From Streptomyces sp. DG1A-41 (GTDB lineage Bacteria > Actinomycetota > Actinomycetes > Streptomycetales > Streptomycetaceae), in NCBI RefSeq assembly GCF_037055355.1, contig NZ_CP146350.1, positions 1,054,001 to 1,118,000 of the forward strand: 64,000 nt of DNA, written 5' to 3'. A program made the translations under genes and the position numbers. The notes beneath the pieces are model-generated. The model had not been told where the DNA came from and did not search any database. It worked only from the letters and a program-made list of their open reading frames with translations. Positions 44,662 to 54,098 of this stretch are shown piece after piece (position 1 is the first letter of the stretch; each line of letters starts with the position of its first letter).

Positions 44662-45456
44662 TCAGATGACGTTGAGCGCCGCCGCGCAGCCCACCCCGCC
44701 GAGCAGCATGAACACCGGCATCAGCACCTTGAGCTCAACCCAGCTGCCCGCCCGGAACCGCATGAACTTCGGCGGTCCGACCGGGTACCAGCGCTTGCGC
44801 CCCACCGGTATGGGCCACAGGATCGGGCAGCCCGAGACGGTCAGCGCGTCCCCGATGTCGTGCACGATCGCGCCCAGCACGACCGGCAGCCCCAGCCACA
44901 GGTACTCCTGCCCCGGCGCCGTGAACAGCCAGTCCGCGCCGTTGCCCGGCTTGTCCAGCACACCCGCGAGGATCCACGCGGTGGCCGCGGCCAGCAGCCA
45001 CACCAGGACCTCGCTGCTGGAGCCGCGCGTCGCCCGCCACAGCAGTCCCTCGATGGCCAGGACCATGTGCACGAAGAGGACCGCCAGCACCCCCCGGCGG
45101 TCGCTGGTGATCGCCACAACCGAGGTGCCCGCACCGATCAGGACCGCCCACAGCCAGGTGTGCGTGAGCGTGCGGTGCCCGCCGGAGCGGCGCGGGTCGC
45201 CCTGCTTCTTGGTGGCCTTGTAGACGGCGTACGACAACTTGTCGACGATCTCGCACAGCCAGCGGGACACCGGTCCGAAGGACCGTGAGATGGTCGCCGC
45301 CTTGTGGTCGAGGTCCGGGGCGAGCGCGGCACCGGCGCAGATCAGGGCACCGACGAGGAGGACCGGCCAGGGCATCGGGTGCCCGGCCGCGGCGGCCGCC
45401 GCACCGACGCCGAGCCAGGCGGCGGCGCCCGACAGTGAGTGTGCTGGTCCCATCAT
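44662..45456 (-). CDS. YdjM-like membrane metal-dependent hydrolase family protein
   Basis: A 264-residue membrane protein of the YdjM/DUF457 family. It begins MMGPAHSLSGAAAWLG, with LAPDLDHKAATIS, GGHRTLTHTW and GAIVHDIGDALTVSGCPILWP giving the His/Asp pattern of this group. Four to five hydrophobic helices are visible. The role is not settled; the E. coli relative is LexA-regulated. I start at ATG 45456; an ATG six codons earlier is possible. It diverges from the helicase gene and converges with rpmE2. Confidence 0.83.
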   Translation of the reverse strand: MMGPAHSLSGAAAWLGVGAAAAAAGHPMPWPVLLVGALICAGAALAPDLDHKAATISRSFGPVSRWLCEIVDKLSYAVYKATKKQGDPRRSGGHRTLTHTWLWAVLIGAGTSVVAITSDRRGVLAVLFVHMVLAIEGLLWRATRGSSSEVLVWLLAAATAWILAGVLDKPGNGADWLFTAPGQEYLWLGLPVVLGAIVHDIGDALTVSGCPILWPIPVGRKRWYPVGPPKFMRFRAGSWVELKVLMPVFMLLGGVGCAAALNVI

Positions 45457-45600
45457 CGGCGTTGCCCGCCCCATTCCTCGTGTATCGCTGTCCAGTTGAC
45501 CGGCGCCCTGAGATCCCGTCGGCGACACAGCGTAGCGTTCGCGATCTTCGTGCCCGCAGCCGATTCCCGCATCGGGCGGGAGGCCAGGCAAGATGGGGGC

Positions 45601-48114
45601 GTGACCCTCATCGATCAGCTGCCGCCGACCGCCGACCCCGACGCCCTGTACGAAGCCTTCGAGTCGTGGGCCGGTGAGCGGGGTCTCACGCTCTATCCCC
45701 ATCAGGAGGAGGCGCTGATCGAGGTGGTCTCCGGCGCGAACGTGATCGTGTCGACGCCCACCGGCTCCGGCAAGAGCATGATCGCGGCGGGCGCGCACTT
45801 CGCCGCGCTGGCCCGGGACGAGGTCACCTTCTACACCGCCCCCATCAAGGCGCTGGTGTCGGAGAAGTTCTTCGAACTGTGCAAGATCTTCGGCACGGAG
45901 AACGTCGGCATGCTGACCGGCGACGCGTCCGTCAACGCCGACGCCCCCGTGATCTGCTGCACCGCCGAGGTGCTCGCGTCGATCGCGCTGCGCGACGGCA
46001 GGGACGCGGACGTCGGCCAGGTCGTGATGGACGAGTTCCACTTCTACTCGGAGGGCGACCGCGGCTGGGCCTGGCAGATCCCGATCCTGGAGCTGCCGCA
46101 GGCGCAGTTCGTGCTGATGTCGGCGACGCTCGGCGACGTGTCCTTCTTCGAGAAGGACCTCACCCGCCGCACCGGCCGCCCGACGGCGGTGGTCCGCTCG
46201 GCAACCCGTCCGGTGCCCCTGTCGTACGAGTACCGCTACACGCCGCTCACCGAGACCCTCACCGACCTGCTGGCGGCGCGGCAGGCGCCCGTCTACATCG
46301 TGCACTTCACGCAGGCGCAGGCCGTGGAGCGGGCGCAGGCGCTGATGAGCATCAACATGTGCTCCCGCGAGGAGAAGGAGCAGATCGCCGAGCTGATCGG
46401 CAACTTCCGCTTCACCACCAAGTTCGGCCGCAACCTCTCCCGTTACGTCCGGCACGGCATCGGCGTCCATCACGCCGGCATGCTGCCCAAGTACCGCCGC
46501 CTGGTGGAGAAGCTCGCGCAGGCCGGCCTGCTGAAGGTCATCTGCGGCACGGACACACTGGGGGTGGGCGTCAACGTCCCCATCCGGACGGTGCTGTTCA
46601 CGGCCCTCACCAAGTACGACGGCACTCGCGTCCGCACCCTGCGCGCCCGGGAGTTCCACCAGATCGCGGGGCGCGCCGGGCGGGCCGGTTACGACACGGA
46701 GGGCTTCGTCGTCGCGCAGGCGCCCGAGCACGTCGTAGAGAACGAGAAGGCGCTCGCCAAGGCCGGCGACGATCCGAAGAAGCGCCGCAAGGTCGTCCGC
46801 AAGAAGGCTCCTGAGGGCTTCGTCGCGTGGTCGGAGCAGACCTTCGAGAAGCTCATCGCCTCCGAACCGGAGCCGCTGACCTCCCGGTTCCGGGTGACGC
46901 ACACGATGCTGCTGTCGGTGATCGCCCGCCCGGGCAACGCCTTCGAGGCGATGCGCCACCTGCTGGAGGACAACCACGAGGCGCGGGGGCAGCAGTTGCG
47001 GCACATCCGCCGGGCCATCGCGATCTACCGCTCGCTGCTGGACGGTGGCATCGTCGAGAAGCTCGACGAACCGGACGCGACCGGACGCGTCGTCCGCCTC
47101 ACCGTCGACCTCCAGCAGGACTTCGCGCTCAACCAGCCGCTGTCCACGTTCGCGCTGGCCGCGTTCGAGCTGCTGGACCCCGAATCGCCGTCGTACGCGC
47201 TCGACATGGTGTCCGTGGTGGAGTCCACCCTGGACGATCCGCGGCAGATCCTCGCCGCCCAGCAGAACAAGGCGCGCGGCGAGGCCGTGGCCGCGATGAA
47301 GGCGGACGGCGTCGAGTACGAGGAGCGCATGGAGCGTCTCCAGGACATCACGTACCCGAAGCCGCTGGAGGAGCTGCTCTTCCACGCGTACGACACGTAC
47401 CGCAAGAGCCACCCCTGGGTCGGCGACCATCCGCTGTCGCCGAAGTCGGTCATCCGTGACATGTACGAACGGGCGTTGTCCTTCACGGAGTTGGTGTCCC
47501 ACTACGAGCTGGCCCGCACCGAGGGCATCGTCCTGCGCTACCTCGCCAGCGCCTACAAGGCCCTCGACCACACCGTCCCGGACGACCTCAAGTCCGAGGA
47601 CCTCCAGGACCTGATCGAGTGGCTGGGCGAGATGGTGCGCCAGGTCGACTCCAGCCTGCTGGACGAGTGGGAGCAGCTCGCCAACCCGGAGGAGATGACC
47701 GCCGAGGAGGCCCAGGAGAAGGCCGACGAGGTCAAGCCGGTCACGGCCAACGCGCGCGCCTTCCGCGTCCTGGTCCGCAACGCCATGTTCCGCCGGGTCG
47801 AGTTGGCCGCCCTCGACCAGGTCGAGGAGCTGGGCGAGATGGACGCGGAGGCCGGCTGGGACGCCGACGCGTGGGGCGAGGCGATGGACAAGTACTGGGA
47901 CGAGTACGACGACCTCGGTACCGGCCCCGACGCCCGCGGCCCGAAGCTGCTGCTCATCGAGGAGGAGCCGGAGAACGCCCTGTGGCGGGTCCGGCAGATC
48001 TTCCACGACCCGAACGGCGACCACGACTGGGGTATCAGCGCGGAGGTCGACCTGACCGCCTCGGACGCGGAGGGCCGCGCGGTCGTCCGGGTCACCGACG
48101 TCGGCCAGCTGTGA
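45601..48114 (+). CDS. DUF3516-type superfamily 2 helicase
   Basis: An 837-residue DEAD/DEAH helicase resembling Ski2/HelY types with a C-terminal DUF3516. Motif I is TPTGSGKS (about residue 52), motif II DEFHFYSEGD, motif III MSATLGD, and motif VI HQIAGRAGRAGYD. The N-terminal Q-like region is LTLYPHQEEAL. It should unwind RNA or DNA using ATP in the cytoplasm. GTG 45601 has GGGGG nearby. The thioesterase gene follows 37 bp later. No frameshift or odd codon use is seen. Confidence 0.92.
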   Translation: MTLIDQLPPTADPDALYEAFESWAGERGLTLYPHQEEALIEVVSGANVIVSTPTGSGKSMIAAGAHFAALARDEVTFYTAPIKALVSEKFFELCKIFGTENVGMLTGDASVNADAPVICCTAEVLASIALRDGRDADVGQVVMDEFHFYSEGDRGWAWQIPILELPQAQFVLMSATLGDVSFFEKDLTRRTGRPTAVVRSATRPVPLSYEYRYTPLTETLTDLLAARQAPVYIVHFTQAQAVERAQALMSINMCSREEKEQIAELIGNFRFTTKFGRNLSRYVRHGIGVHHAGMLPKYRRLVEKLAQAGLLKVICGTDTLGVGVNVPIRTVLFTALTKYDGTRVRTLRAREFHQIAGRAGRAGYDTEGFVVAQAPEHVVENEKALAKAGDDPKKRRKVVRKKAPEGFVAWSEQTFEKLIASEPEPLTSRFRVTHTMLLSVIARPGNAFEAMRHLLEDNHEARGQQLRHIRRAIAIYRSLLDGGIVEKLDEPDATGRVVRLTVDLQQDFALNQPLSTFALAAFELLDPESPSYALDMVSVVESTLDDPRQILAAQQNKARGEAVAAMKADGVEYEERMERLQDITYPKPLEELLFHAYDTYRKSHPWVGDHPLSPKSVIRDMYERALSFTELVSHYELARTEGIVLRYLASAYKALDHTVPDDLKSEDLQDLIEWLGEMVRQVDSSLLDEWEQLANPEEMTAEEAQEKADEVKPVTANARAFRVLVRNAMFRRVELAALDQVEELGEMDAEAGWDADAWGEAMDKYWDEYDDLGTGPDARGPKLLLIEEEPENALWRVRQIFHDPNGDHDWGISAEVDLTASDAEGRAVVRVTDVGQL

Positions 48115-48151
48115 ACGGCCCGGCAGCAGCGAGCACAGGAGAATCCCACCC

Positions 48152-49024
48152 ATGACGACGAACCCGGCCGAGAGACTGGTCGACCTGCTCGATCTGGAGC
48201 AGATCGAGGTCAACATCTTCCGTGGTCGCAGCCCGCAGGAGTCCCTCCAGCGGGTCTTCGGCGGCCAGGTGGCGGGACAGGCCCTGGTCGCCGCCGGCCG
48301 CACCACGGACGGCGAACGTCCCGTGCACTCGCTGCACGCGTACTTCCTGCGCCCGGGCATCCCGGGCGTGCCGATCGTCTACCAGGTCGAGCGGGTGCGC
48401 GACGGGCGGTCGTTCACGACCCGCCGGGTCACGGCCGTGCAGCGGGGCCGTACGATCTTCAATCTCACCGCCTCCTTCCACAAGCCGGAGGAGGGCAGCT
48501 TCGAGCACCAGCTGCCGCCCGCACGCACGGTCCCGGACCCGCAGTCCCTGCCCACGGTCACGGACGAGATCCGGGAGCACCTGGGCGCGCTACCCGAGCA
48601 GTTGGAGCGGATGGCCCGCCGCCAGCCCTTCGACATCCGCTACGTGGACCGGCTGCGCTGGACCACCGAGGAGGTCGCGGACGCCGAGCCGCGCAGCGCC
48701 GTGTGGATGCGCGCGGTCGGGCCGCTCGGCGACGACCCGCTCGTGCACACCTGCGCCCTCACCTACGCCAGCGACATGACCCTCCTGGACGCCGTCCGCA
48801 TCCCGGTCGAGCCGCTGTGGGGCCCGCGGGGCTTCGACATGGCGTCACTGGACCACGCCATGTGGTTCCACCGCCCGTTCCGGGCCGACGACTGGCTGCT
48901 GTACGACCAGGAGTCGCCGATCGCGGTCGGCGGCCGTGGTCTGGCCCGGGGCCGGATCTACGACCGTGAGGGCCGGCTGGTCGTGTCGGTCGTGCAGGAG
49001 GGGCTCTTCCGGGAGCTGGGCTGA
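48152..49024 (+). CDS. tesB: Acyl-CoA thioesterase II
   Basis: A 290-residue double-hotdog thioesterase that hydrolyses acyl-CoA to free fatty acid and CoA. The first fold has RVFGGQVAGQALVAA and LHAYFLRPG; the second holds YASDMTLLD with the catalytic Asp, FDMASLDHAMWFHRPF, and ends in SVVQEGLFR with the catalytic Gln. The length matches TesB. ATG 48152 follows AGGAG. It is downstream of the helicase on the same strand and may be co-transcribed. Confidence 0.93.
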   Translation: MTTNPAERLVDLLDLEQIEVNIFRGRSPQESLQRVFGGQVAGQALVAAGRTTDGERPVHSLHAYFLRPGIPGVPIVYQVERVRDGRSFTTRRVTAVQRGRTIFNLTASFHKPEEGSFEHQLPPARTVPDPQSLPTVTDEIREHLGALPEQLERMARRQPFDIRYVDRLRWTTEEVADAEPRSAVWMRAVGPLGDDPLVHTCALTYASDMTLLDAVRIPVEPLWGPRGFDMASLDHAMWFHRPFRADDWLLYDQESPIAVGGRGLARGRIYDREGRLVVSVVQEGLFRELG

Positions 49025-49153
49025 CCTGGTCGTGTGCCGGTCGGGGTCGCTGTTCGGGGCTCCGATCGCGCGCGTGCCCGGATCCGGCGACCATGGCAGG
49101 AGGAGACACCGCCGGCGTCACACGCCCGCTGATCCGGGAGGTGGCCACGCTCC

Positions 49154-50041
49154 GTGCTCCCCGTCGTCTTCGCGGTCTGCGCGGCCCTCAGCAACGCCGT
49201 CGCGACGGTATTGCAGCGCAAGGCAGCGCTCACCGTGCCACGCTCCCAGGGGCTCAGGGCCGGGCTGATCGCCGACCTGCTGCGCCGGCCCGTCTGGCTG
49301 GCCGGCATCCTCGCGGTGATCGGCGCCGCCGTCTGCCAGGCGCTGGCGCTGGCGACCGGGCCGCTGACGATCGTGCAGCCGCTGTTCGTGCTGGAGCTGC
49401 CGCTGACCCTCGTCGTCGCGTCGCTGCTGATGCACCGGCATCTGCCGCGCACGGGCTGGCTGGCCGTGACGGTGGTAGTGGCCGGCCTGGCGGTCGCGCT
49501 CGCCGCCGCGTCCCCCACCGGCAATCGCACCCATGTGGAGCTGGACCGCTGGATCCCCGCCCTCGCCGTGTGCGCGGGGGCGGTCGCCGGCCTCGCCGTC
49601 GCCGCCCTGCGGCGCCCGGAGGGCCGGACCCGGGCGGCGTGTCTGGGTGCCGCGACGGCGATCAGCTACGCGGTGACCGCGGCGCTGATGAAGGCCGCCA
49701 CCCACATCCTCGACGAGCAGGGCCTCGTGGGTTTCGTCACCGCCTGGCAGACCTACACTTTCGCAGCGACCGGCGTGTGCGCGCTGTTCCTGCTGGAGAA
49801 CGCCATGCAGGCCGGCCCGCTGGTCGCCTCGCAGCCCGCGCTCACCCTCGGTGACGCGCTGGTGAGCCTTGCACTCGGCATCCTTCTGTACGAGGAGATG
49901 GTCCGCACCGGGTGGTGGCTGCTGCCCCAGCTGTTCGGTGTCGCGCTGATCGCCGCGGGGGTGCTCGCCCTGGCGCGGATTCCGTTCACACAGTCGCTCG
50001 TGGCACCGGACGAGGAACGCCGGACGGCGGGAGTGCCCTGA
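49154..50041 (+). CDS. DMT superfamily membrane protein
   Basis: A 295-residue protein with eight to ten hydrophobic helices, similar to DMT/EamA and NIPA-like magnesium transporter families common in Streptomyces. It begins MLPVVFAVCAALSNAVATVLQR with the mark PLTIVQPLFVLELPLTLVVA and ASQPALTLGDALVSLALGI. The start is GTG 49154, with GGGAGG somewhat far upstream. It is followed 36 bp later by a broken SDR gene. Transported substrate is unknown. Confidence 0.85.
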   Translation: MLPVVFAVCAALSNAVATVLQRKAALTVPRSQGLRAGLIADLLRRPVWLAGILAVIGAAVCQALALATGPLTIVQPLFVLELPLTLVVASLLMHRHLPRTGWLAVTVVVAGLAVALAAASPTGNRTHVELDRWIPALAVCAGAVAGLAVAALRRPEGRTRAACLGAATAISYAVTAALMKAATHILDEQGLVGFVTAWQTYTFAATGVCALFLLENAMQAGPLVASQPALTLGDALVSLALGILLYEEMVRTGWWLLPQLFGVALIAAGVLALARIPFTQSLVAPDEERRTAGVP

Positions 50042-50077
50042 GAGCCCGGGAGTGCCCTGAGGACGAAGGAGGACACC

Positions 50078-50822
50078 ATGGGACGTCTCAGCGAGCAGGT
50101 GGCGATCGTGACCGGAGGAGCCGGGGACATCGGTGCCGCGGTGGCGCGCACGCTCGCGGCCGAGGGCGCCGCCGTGGTCGTCGCCGACATCGGGGACGAC
50201 GAGGGGGCGCAGCTGACGGCCGGGCTCGGCGTCCGGGCCCGCTTCACGCATCTGGACGTCACCAGCGAGGACGTCTGGCAGCGGGCCCTGGTCGGGACGG
50301 AGCAGGCCCTGGGCCGGTCTCGGTCCTCGTCAACATCGCCGGGATCATCGACTGGGCATGGAGGAACAGAGCCCCGCGTCGTTCCGCCGAGTCCTCGACG
50401 TCAACCTCACGGGCGCCTGGCTGGGCATGCGCGCGGCGGCACCGTCGCTGCGCCGGGCCGGGGGCGGTGTGATCGTGAACATGTCCTCTCTGGCCGGGCT
50501 GACCGCCTACGCCGGCGTCGGAGCCTACGCGGCGAGCAAATGGGGGCTGCGCGGACTGACCGAGGCCGCCGCGCTGGAACTGGCGCCCGACCGGGTCCGG
50601 GTCTGCTCCGTCCACCCCGGCGCGATCCGCACCCGGATGACGGCCGGCTTCGGCGACGCCCACACCGCGGCCCAGCCCATCCTCCGGTTCGGCGAGCCCG
50701 AGGAGGTCGCCCGCATGGTGCTCTGCATCATCACCGAGGCCACCTTCTCGACGGGCAGCGAGTTCGTCATGGACGGCGGCATCCTGGCCAGCCCGCCGGC
50801 TGACCTGGCCTCCGGCGACTGA
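50078..50822 (+). pseudogene. Short-chain dehydrogenase with two frameshifts
   Basis: An SDR gene with a good ribosome site (AAGGAGG) begins MGRLSEQVAIVTGGAGDIGAAVA, then changes frame near 50320 to VLVNIAGIIDWA and again near 50358 to SFRRVLDVNLTGAWLGM. The last frame carries YAASKWGLRGL and ends normally. Each change is explained by a missing base about 40 bp apart. Both catalytic Tyr/Lys and cofactor motifs exist but cannot be made in one chain. It is either a recent pseudogene or a sequence error. Confidence 0.85.
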
Positions 50823-50882
50823 CCGGTCCGGGCCAGCCCGCCGGCTGTCCTGGCGCCCGGCAAGCGACCCGCCTTGGCCGGA

Positions 50883-51668
50883 TCACTCGTCCGGCTGGCA
50901 CCGCGGGCACCACACCGTGCCCCGGCCCGCCATCCGGGACCGGCGCAGCCCGCTGCCGCAGCGCGGACACCTGGGGTCGGGGTCGTCACGATGTCCGGTG
51001 AGCCAGGAGTCCCGCGGGGGCACACAGCCGGCGGTGACGGCGGACCGCAGGGTTCTGCGCATCTCGCTGTACAGGCGACGGCGGTCGTCCTGGGTGAGCT
51101 CACGCGCCCGGCGGTCGGGGCGCAGCCGGGCGCGCCACAGGATCTCGTCGGCGAGCAGATTGCCCAGGCCGGCCAGGACGGACTGGTCGGTGAGCGCGGT
51201 CTTCAGGTGACCCCGGCGCGATGAGAGCACGGCCTCGAATTCCGCACGCTCCACCGCCATCGCGTCGGGGCCCTGCCGCCGAAGCAGCCGGTCGAGGTCG
51301 GAGTCGTCGTGGGCCAGCCACAGGCCCTGGAGTTTGCGCTGGTCACGAAAGCGCAGCTGACGGTTGCCGCTCAGGGTGAACAGCACGCGGTCGTGGGCCT
51401 CGACGGCGTCATCAGGACGACCGCAGACCAGCCGGCCGGTCATGCCGAAGTGCAGCACGAGGGTGGGGCCGCCGGTGCGGGCGAGCAGCCACTTGCCGTG
51501 CCGCTCCGGTGTGCCGAACCGCCGGCCCTCCAGCGCGTCACGCAGGCCCCGCACCCCGACCCCGTGCAGGACGCCCGCGTCCCGCACCTCGACACGCCGC
51601 ACGACCCGCCCCTTCGCACAGGACTCGAGCACCTGCCGGAAGCCCTCGACGTCGGGCAGCTCGGGCAT
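50883..51668 (-). CDS. Formamidopyrimidine-DNA glycosylase family protein
   Basis: A 261-residue Fpg/Nei-type base-excision repair enzyme that removes oxidised bases and nicks the strand. The catalytic Pro2-Glu3 begins MPELPDVEGFR, the beta-loop Lys is in RHGKWLL, the helix-two-turn-helix reads LAGLGNLLADEILWRARL, and the C-terminal zinc finger is CPRCG...WCPRCQ. All key residues are present. It converges with the broken SDR gene. Paralogues of Fpg and Nei are common in Streptomyces, so the precise lesion preference is unknown. Confidence 0.92.
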   Translation of the reverse strand: MPELPDVEGFRQVLESCAKGRVVRRVEVRDAGVLHGVGVRGLRDALEGRRFGTPERHGKWLLARTGGPTLVLHFGMTGRLVCGRPDDAVEAHDRVLFTLSGNRQLRFRDQRKLQGLWLAHDDSDLDRLLRRQGPDAMAVERAEFEAVLSSRRGHLKTALTDQSVLAGLGNLLADEILWRARLRPDRRARELTQDDRRRLYSEMRRTLRSAVTAGCVPPRDSWLTGHRDDPDPRCPRCGSGLRRSRMAGRGTVWCPRCQPDE

Positions 51669-51678
51669 GACCGGCGGG

Positions 51679-52050
51679 TCAGGTTTCCTGGAGGACGGAC
51701 AGCACGTTCTCCGCAGGATCGGTGAACCACGCGATCAGCGGGCCGCCGCCGCGGAAGATGCCCTTGTCGTCCGCCTTGAGGTGGTCGTAGCGCTCGAAAC
51801 GCACCCCCCTTCTGCTCAGCTCGTCGACCGCCGCCTCGATGTCGTCGACGGGGAAGTTGAGGATGGTGTAGGTCGCCGGGGTGTGGTCCTGCTTCGGGTA
51901 GACCAGGATGTCCCGGTCCCCCGCGATGTGCAGGATCAGCATGCCGTGGTCTTCCGAGACGCGGAGTCCCAGCGTGTCGCCGTAGAACGTCCTGGCCGCT
52001 TCGATGTCGTCCACGGAGAACCCGCTGTACGCCCTTGTCGTACCGAACAT
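51679..52050 (-). CDS. VOC/glyoxalase superfamily protein
   Basis: A 123-residue single-unit vicinal oxygen chelate protein. Two beta-alpha-beta modules are seen, starting [22 protein letters not shown] and [19 protein letters not shown]. The end reads [12 protein letters not shown], where the metal-ligand Glu sits. It may be a metal-dependent lyase, dioxygenase or resistance protein; the family does not tell which. It lies 10 bp before the glycosylase on the same strand and may share its transcript. Confidence 0.87.
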   Translation of the reverse strand: MFGTTRAYSGFSVDDIEAARTFYGDTLGLRVSEDHGMLILHIAGDRDILVYPKQDHTPATYTILNFPVDDIEAAVDELSRRGVRFERYDHLKADDKGIFRGGGPLIAWFTDPAENVLSVLQET

Positions 52051-52112
52051 GATCGCCTCCCGGACATAGTCTCCTCACAGGTCGGACCGGGACGCATCCG
52101 GAAACTCATCGC

Positions 52113-52340
52113 TCATCGGACGGACGGCAGGACGCGCGCCTCTGCGCCGGAGGAGGTGAGGGCCCCGTAGGCCGCCGGCCTCGGCGTGGGCTCCGTCGGC
52201 CTCCGCCTCCTTCGCCGGGAAGGGTCCGGATGAGCGGGATTCACGGCCAGATCGAACTCGCCCCGCCTGAGGTCGAGTTCGCGGGCGGCCCGGCTCGGGG
52301 CGCGGGTGAGGCGGTCGGGTTTCGCGATGGTGCCAGACAT
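52113..52340 (-). CDS. Small protein, N-terminal fragment of a putative DNA-binding family
   Basis: A 75-residue protein starting at ATG 52340 with GGGGGAG seven bases upstream. The first half (RAARELDLRRGEFDLAVN) resembles the start of a Streptomyces helix-turn-helix protein family (I recall DUF6397). The second half turns into an Arg-rich tail and the rest of that family is absent. This suggests a truncated gene. A real ribosome site makes expression plausible, but function is unlikely. The 125 bp upstream contain no gene. Confidence 0.4.
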   Translation of the reverse strand: MSGTIAKPDRLTRAPSRAARELDLRRGEFDLAVNPAHPDPSRRRRRRPTEPTPRPAAYGALTSSGAEARVLPSVR

Positions 52341-52465
52341 GGTCGGTCTCCCCCGTGGAGTCAGCGGCTCACTCCGTGTGCGGTCGCCGTGAAAAAACCG
52401 TAGCCGCTTCGGCGCACCTCGTGGTGAGCCTGTGGATAACTCCGCGGGGGTAACGAACGCGCAGG

Positions 52466-52879
52466 TCAGACGTCTGTGTCCGGTTTCCGTTCGGGCTGGC
52501 GCGCGTCGACGTCGAGGTGCTCGCCGACCCGGTTGACCAGGAGTGTCATCTCGTAGGCGATCTGGCCGATGTCGGCCTCCGCGCCGCTGAGGACGCACAG
52601 ACAACTGCCCGTGCCGGCCGCGGTGACGAAGAGCACCGCGTCGTCGAACTCGATCATCGTCTGACGTACGCCGCCCGCGCCGAAGTGCCGTCCCGAGCCC
52701 TTGGCCAGGCTATGCAGTCCGGACGACACGGCCGCGAGGTGTTCCGCGTCCTCGCGGCGCAGTCCGGTACTCGCGCCTGTCACCAGGCCGTCGTTGGACA
52801 GGACGAGTGCGTGCCGCACTTCGTGAACGCGCTCGGTCAGGTCGTCCAGCAGCCAGTCCAGTCCCTGGTTCTGCGCCAT
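52466..52879 (-). CDS. Roadblock/LC7 domain protein (orphan CvnB-like)
   Basis: A 137-residue roadblock/LC7 protein, a GTPase-activating partner in conservon systems. It begins GLDWLLDDLTERVHEVRHALVLSNDG, with HSLAKGSGRHFGAGGVRQTMIE and ADIGQIAYEM. It is strongly similar along its length to the conservon roadblock protein at 54532-54969. It is not in the conservon transcript, being separated by a PPOX gene on the other strand and the GTPase gene. ATG 52879 has GGAG upstream. Confidence 0.9.
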   Translation of the reverse strand: MAQNQGLDWLLDDLTERVHEVRHALVLSNDGLVTGASTGLRREDAEHLAAVSSGLHSLAKGSGRHFGAGGVRQTMIEFDDAVLFVTAAGTGSCLCVLSGAEADIGQIAYEMTLLVNRVGEHLDVDARQPERKPDTDV

Positions 52880-52983
52880 GTTCCGATCTCCCCGTTTTCT
52901 CCCCGTGCGATTCTCCTCCTGGCCGGAGGATCTCCACGCCAGCCTTCCCCAGGACCGCTGCCGGGGCAAGGAGGATGGGAGCC

Positions 52984-53412
52984 ATGGCAGAGAAGATGAC
53001 CGACGCGCAATGGCGGGAGTTCGTTTCCCACGGCACCCGCACCGGAAAGCTCTCCACGGTCCGGGCCGACGGAAGCCCGCACGTGACCCCGATCTGGTTC
53101 GTCCTGGACGGCGACGAGCTGGTGTTCAACACCGGCAAGGACAGCGTGAAGGGGCGCAATCTCACCCGTGACGGCCGGGTCGCCCTGTGTGTGGACGACG
53201 ACCGGCCGCCGTACTCCTTCGTGGTGCTGCGGGGCCACGCCCGCGTCTCGGAGGACCTCGACGAGATACGGCACTGGGCCACCCGCATCGGCGCCCGGTA
53301 CATGGGCGAGGAGCGCGCCGAGGAGTTCGGCGCCCGCAACGGCGTCCCGGGCGAACTCCTCGTCCGTGTCGCCGTCGACAAGGTCCTGGCGGAGCGGGAC
53401 GTAGCGGACTGA
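52984..53412 (+). CDS. PPOX-class (pyridoxamine-phosphate-oxidase fold) F420/flavin enzyme
   Basis: A 142-residue split-barrel protein of the PPOX family common in actinobacteria. It shows GKLSTVRADGSPHVTPIWFVLDGDELVFNT, GRNLTRDGRVALCVDDDRPPYSFV and GELLVRVAVDKV. Members bind F420 or FMN and reduce small substrates. ATG 52984 follows AAGGAGG; an ATG three codons earlier is possible. It lies between two roadblock/conservon genes on the opposite strand and converges on the GTPase gene 18 bp away. Confidence 0.87.
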   Translation: MAEKMTDAQWREFVSHGTRTGKLSTVRADGSPHVTPIWFVLDGDELVFNTGKDSVKGRNLTRDGRVALCVDDDRPPYSFVVLRGHARVSEDLDEIRHWATRIGARYMGEERAEEFGARNGVPGELLVRVAVDKVLAERDVAD

Positions 53413-53429
53413 CAGAGAAGCACCCCGCT

Positions 53430-54035
53430 TCAGCCGACCGAGTCGAGGAGCCGGGCGGTGTGCATCCGCCCGGCGTACTCGACGAGCCGGATCAGCACCT
53501 CCTTCCCCGAGTCGCGGTCCCGGGCGTCGCACAGCACCACGGGTGTGCCCCGGTCGAGGTCGAGGGCGCGCGAGACGTCCGGGGCTCCGTGCCGCCGGGC
53601 GCCCGCGAAGCAGTTGACGGCCACCACGAACGGGATGCGCCGGTGCTCGAAGTAGTCGACCGCGGGGAAGCAGTCCTCCAGGCGACGGGTGTCCGCGAGG
53701 ACCACCGCGCCGAGCGCGCCTTGCGACAACTCGTCCCACAGGAACCAGAACCGGTCCTGGCCCGGCGTGCCGAACAGGTACAGGGAGAGGCCGGAGCGGA
53801 TGGTGATGCGTCCGAAGTCCATGGCGACGGTCGTGGTGGTCTTGTGATCCACGCCGTCGGTGTCGTCCACCAACTGGCCGGCTTCGCTGAGCAGTTCCTC
53901 CGTGCGCAGCGGCCGGATCTCGCTGACGGCGCCCACCAGGGTGGTCTTGCCCACGCCGAACCCGCCGGCGACCAGTATCTTCAACGCCAGTGCGGAGGTC
54001 TCGCCGCCGGTGGCGTCGGAGTGCTCGGAGACCAT
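53430..54035 (-). CDS. cvnD: Conservon small GTPase (CvnD)
   Basis: A 201-residue Ras/Rab-like ATP/GTP-binding protein, the effector of a conservon complex. G1 is AGGFGVGKTT (about residues 24-33), the DxxG region is replaced by LFGTPGQDRFW, and the NKxD position reads VAVNCFAG, atypical as usual for this bacterial family. It follows cvnC by 63 bp in the same direction. Its GTP state should be controlled by the CvnB roadblock protein and reported at the membrane through CvnA. Confidence 0.93.
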   Translation of the reverse strand: MVSEHSDATGGETSALALKILVAGGFGVGKTTLVGAVSEIRPLRTEELLSEAGQLVDDTDGVDHKTTTTVAMDFGRITIRSGLSLYLFGTPGQDRFWFLWDELSQGALGAVVLADTRRLEDCFPAVDYFEHRRIPFVVAVNCFAGARRHGAPDVSRALDLDRGTPVVLCDARDRDSGKEVLIRLVEYAGRMHTARLLDSVG

Positions 54036-54098
54036 TGATCACTTCTCTCGGGAGTGTCGGCAAGGGATGAGGTGAGTACGTGGGTGGTGTGCTGGCAT

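Noticed and set aside
44662..48360. A long reverse frame over the helicase
   Set aside because: The helicase motifs lie on the forward strand. Only its C-terminal 264 codons (YdjM-like gene) are real.
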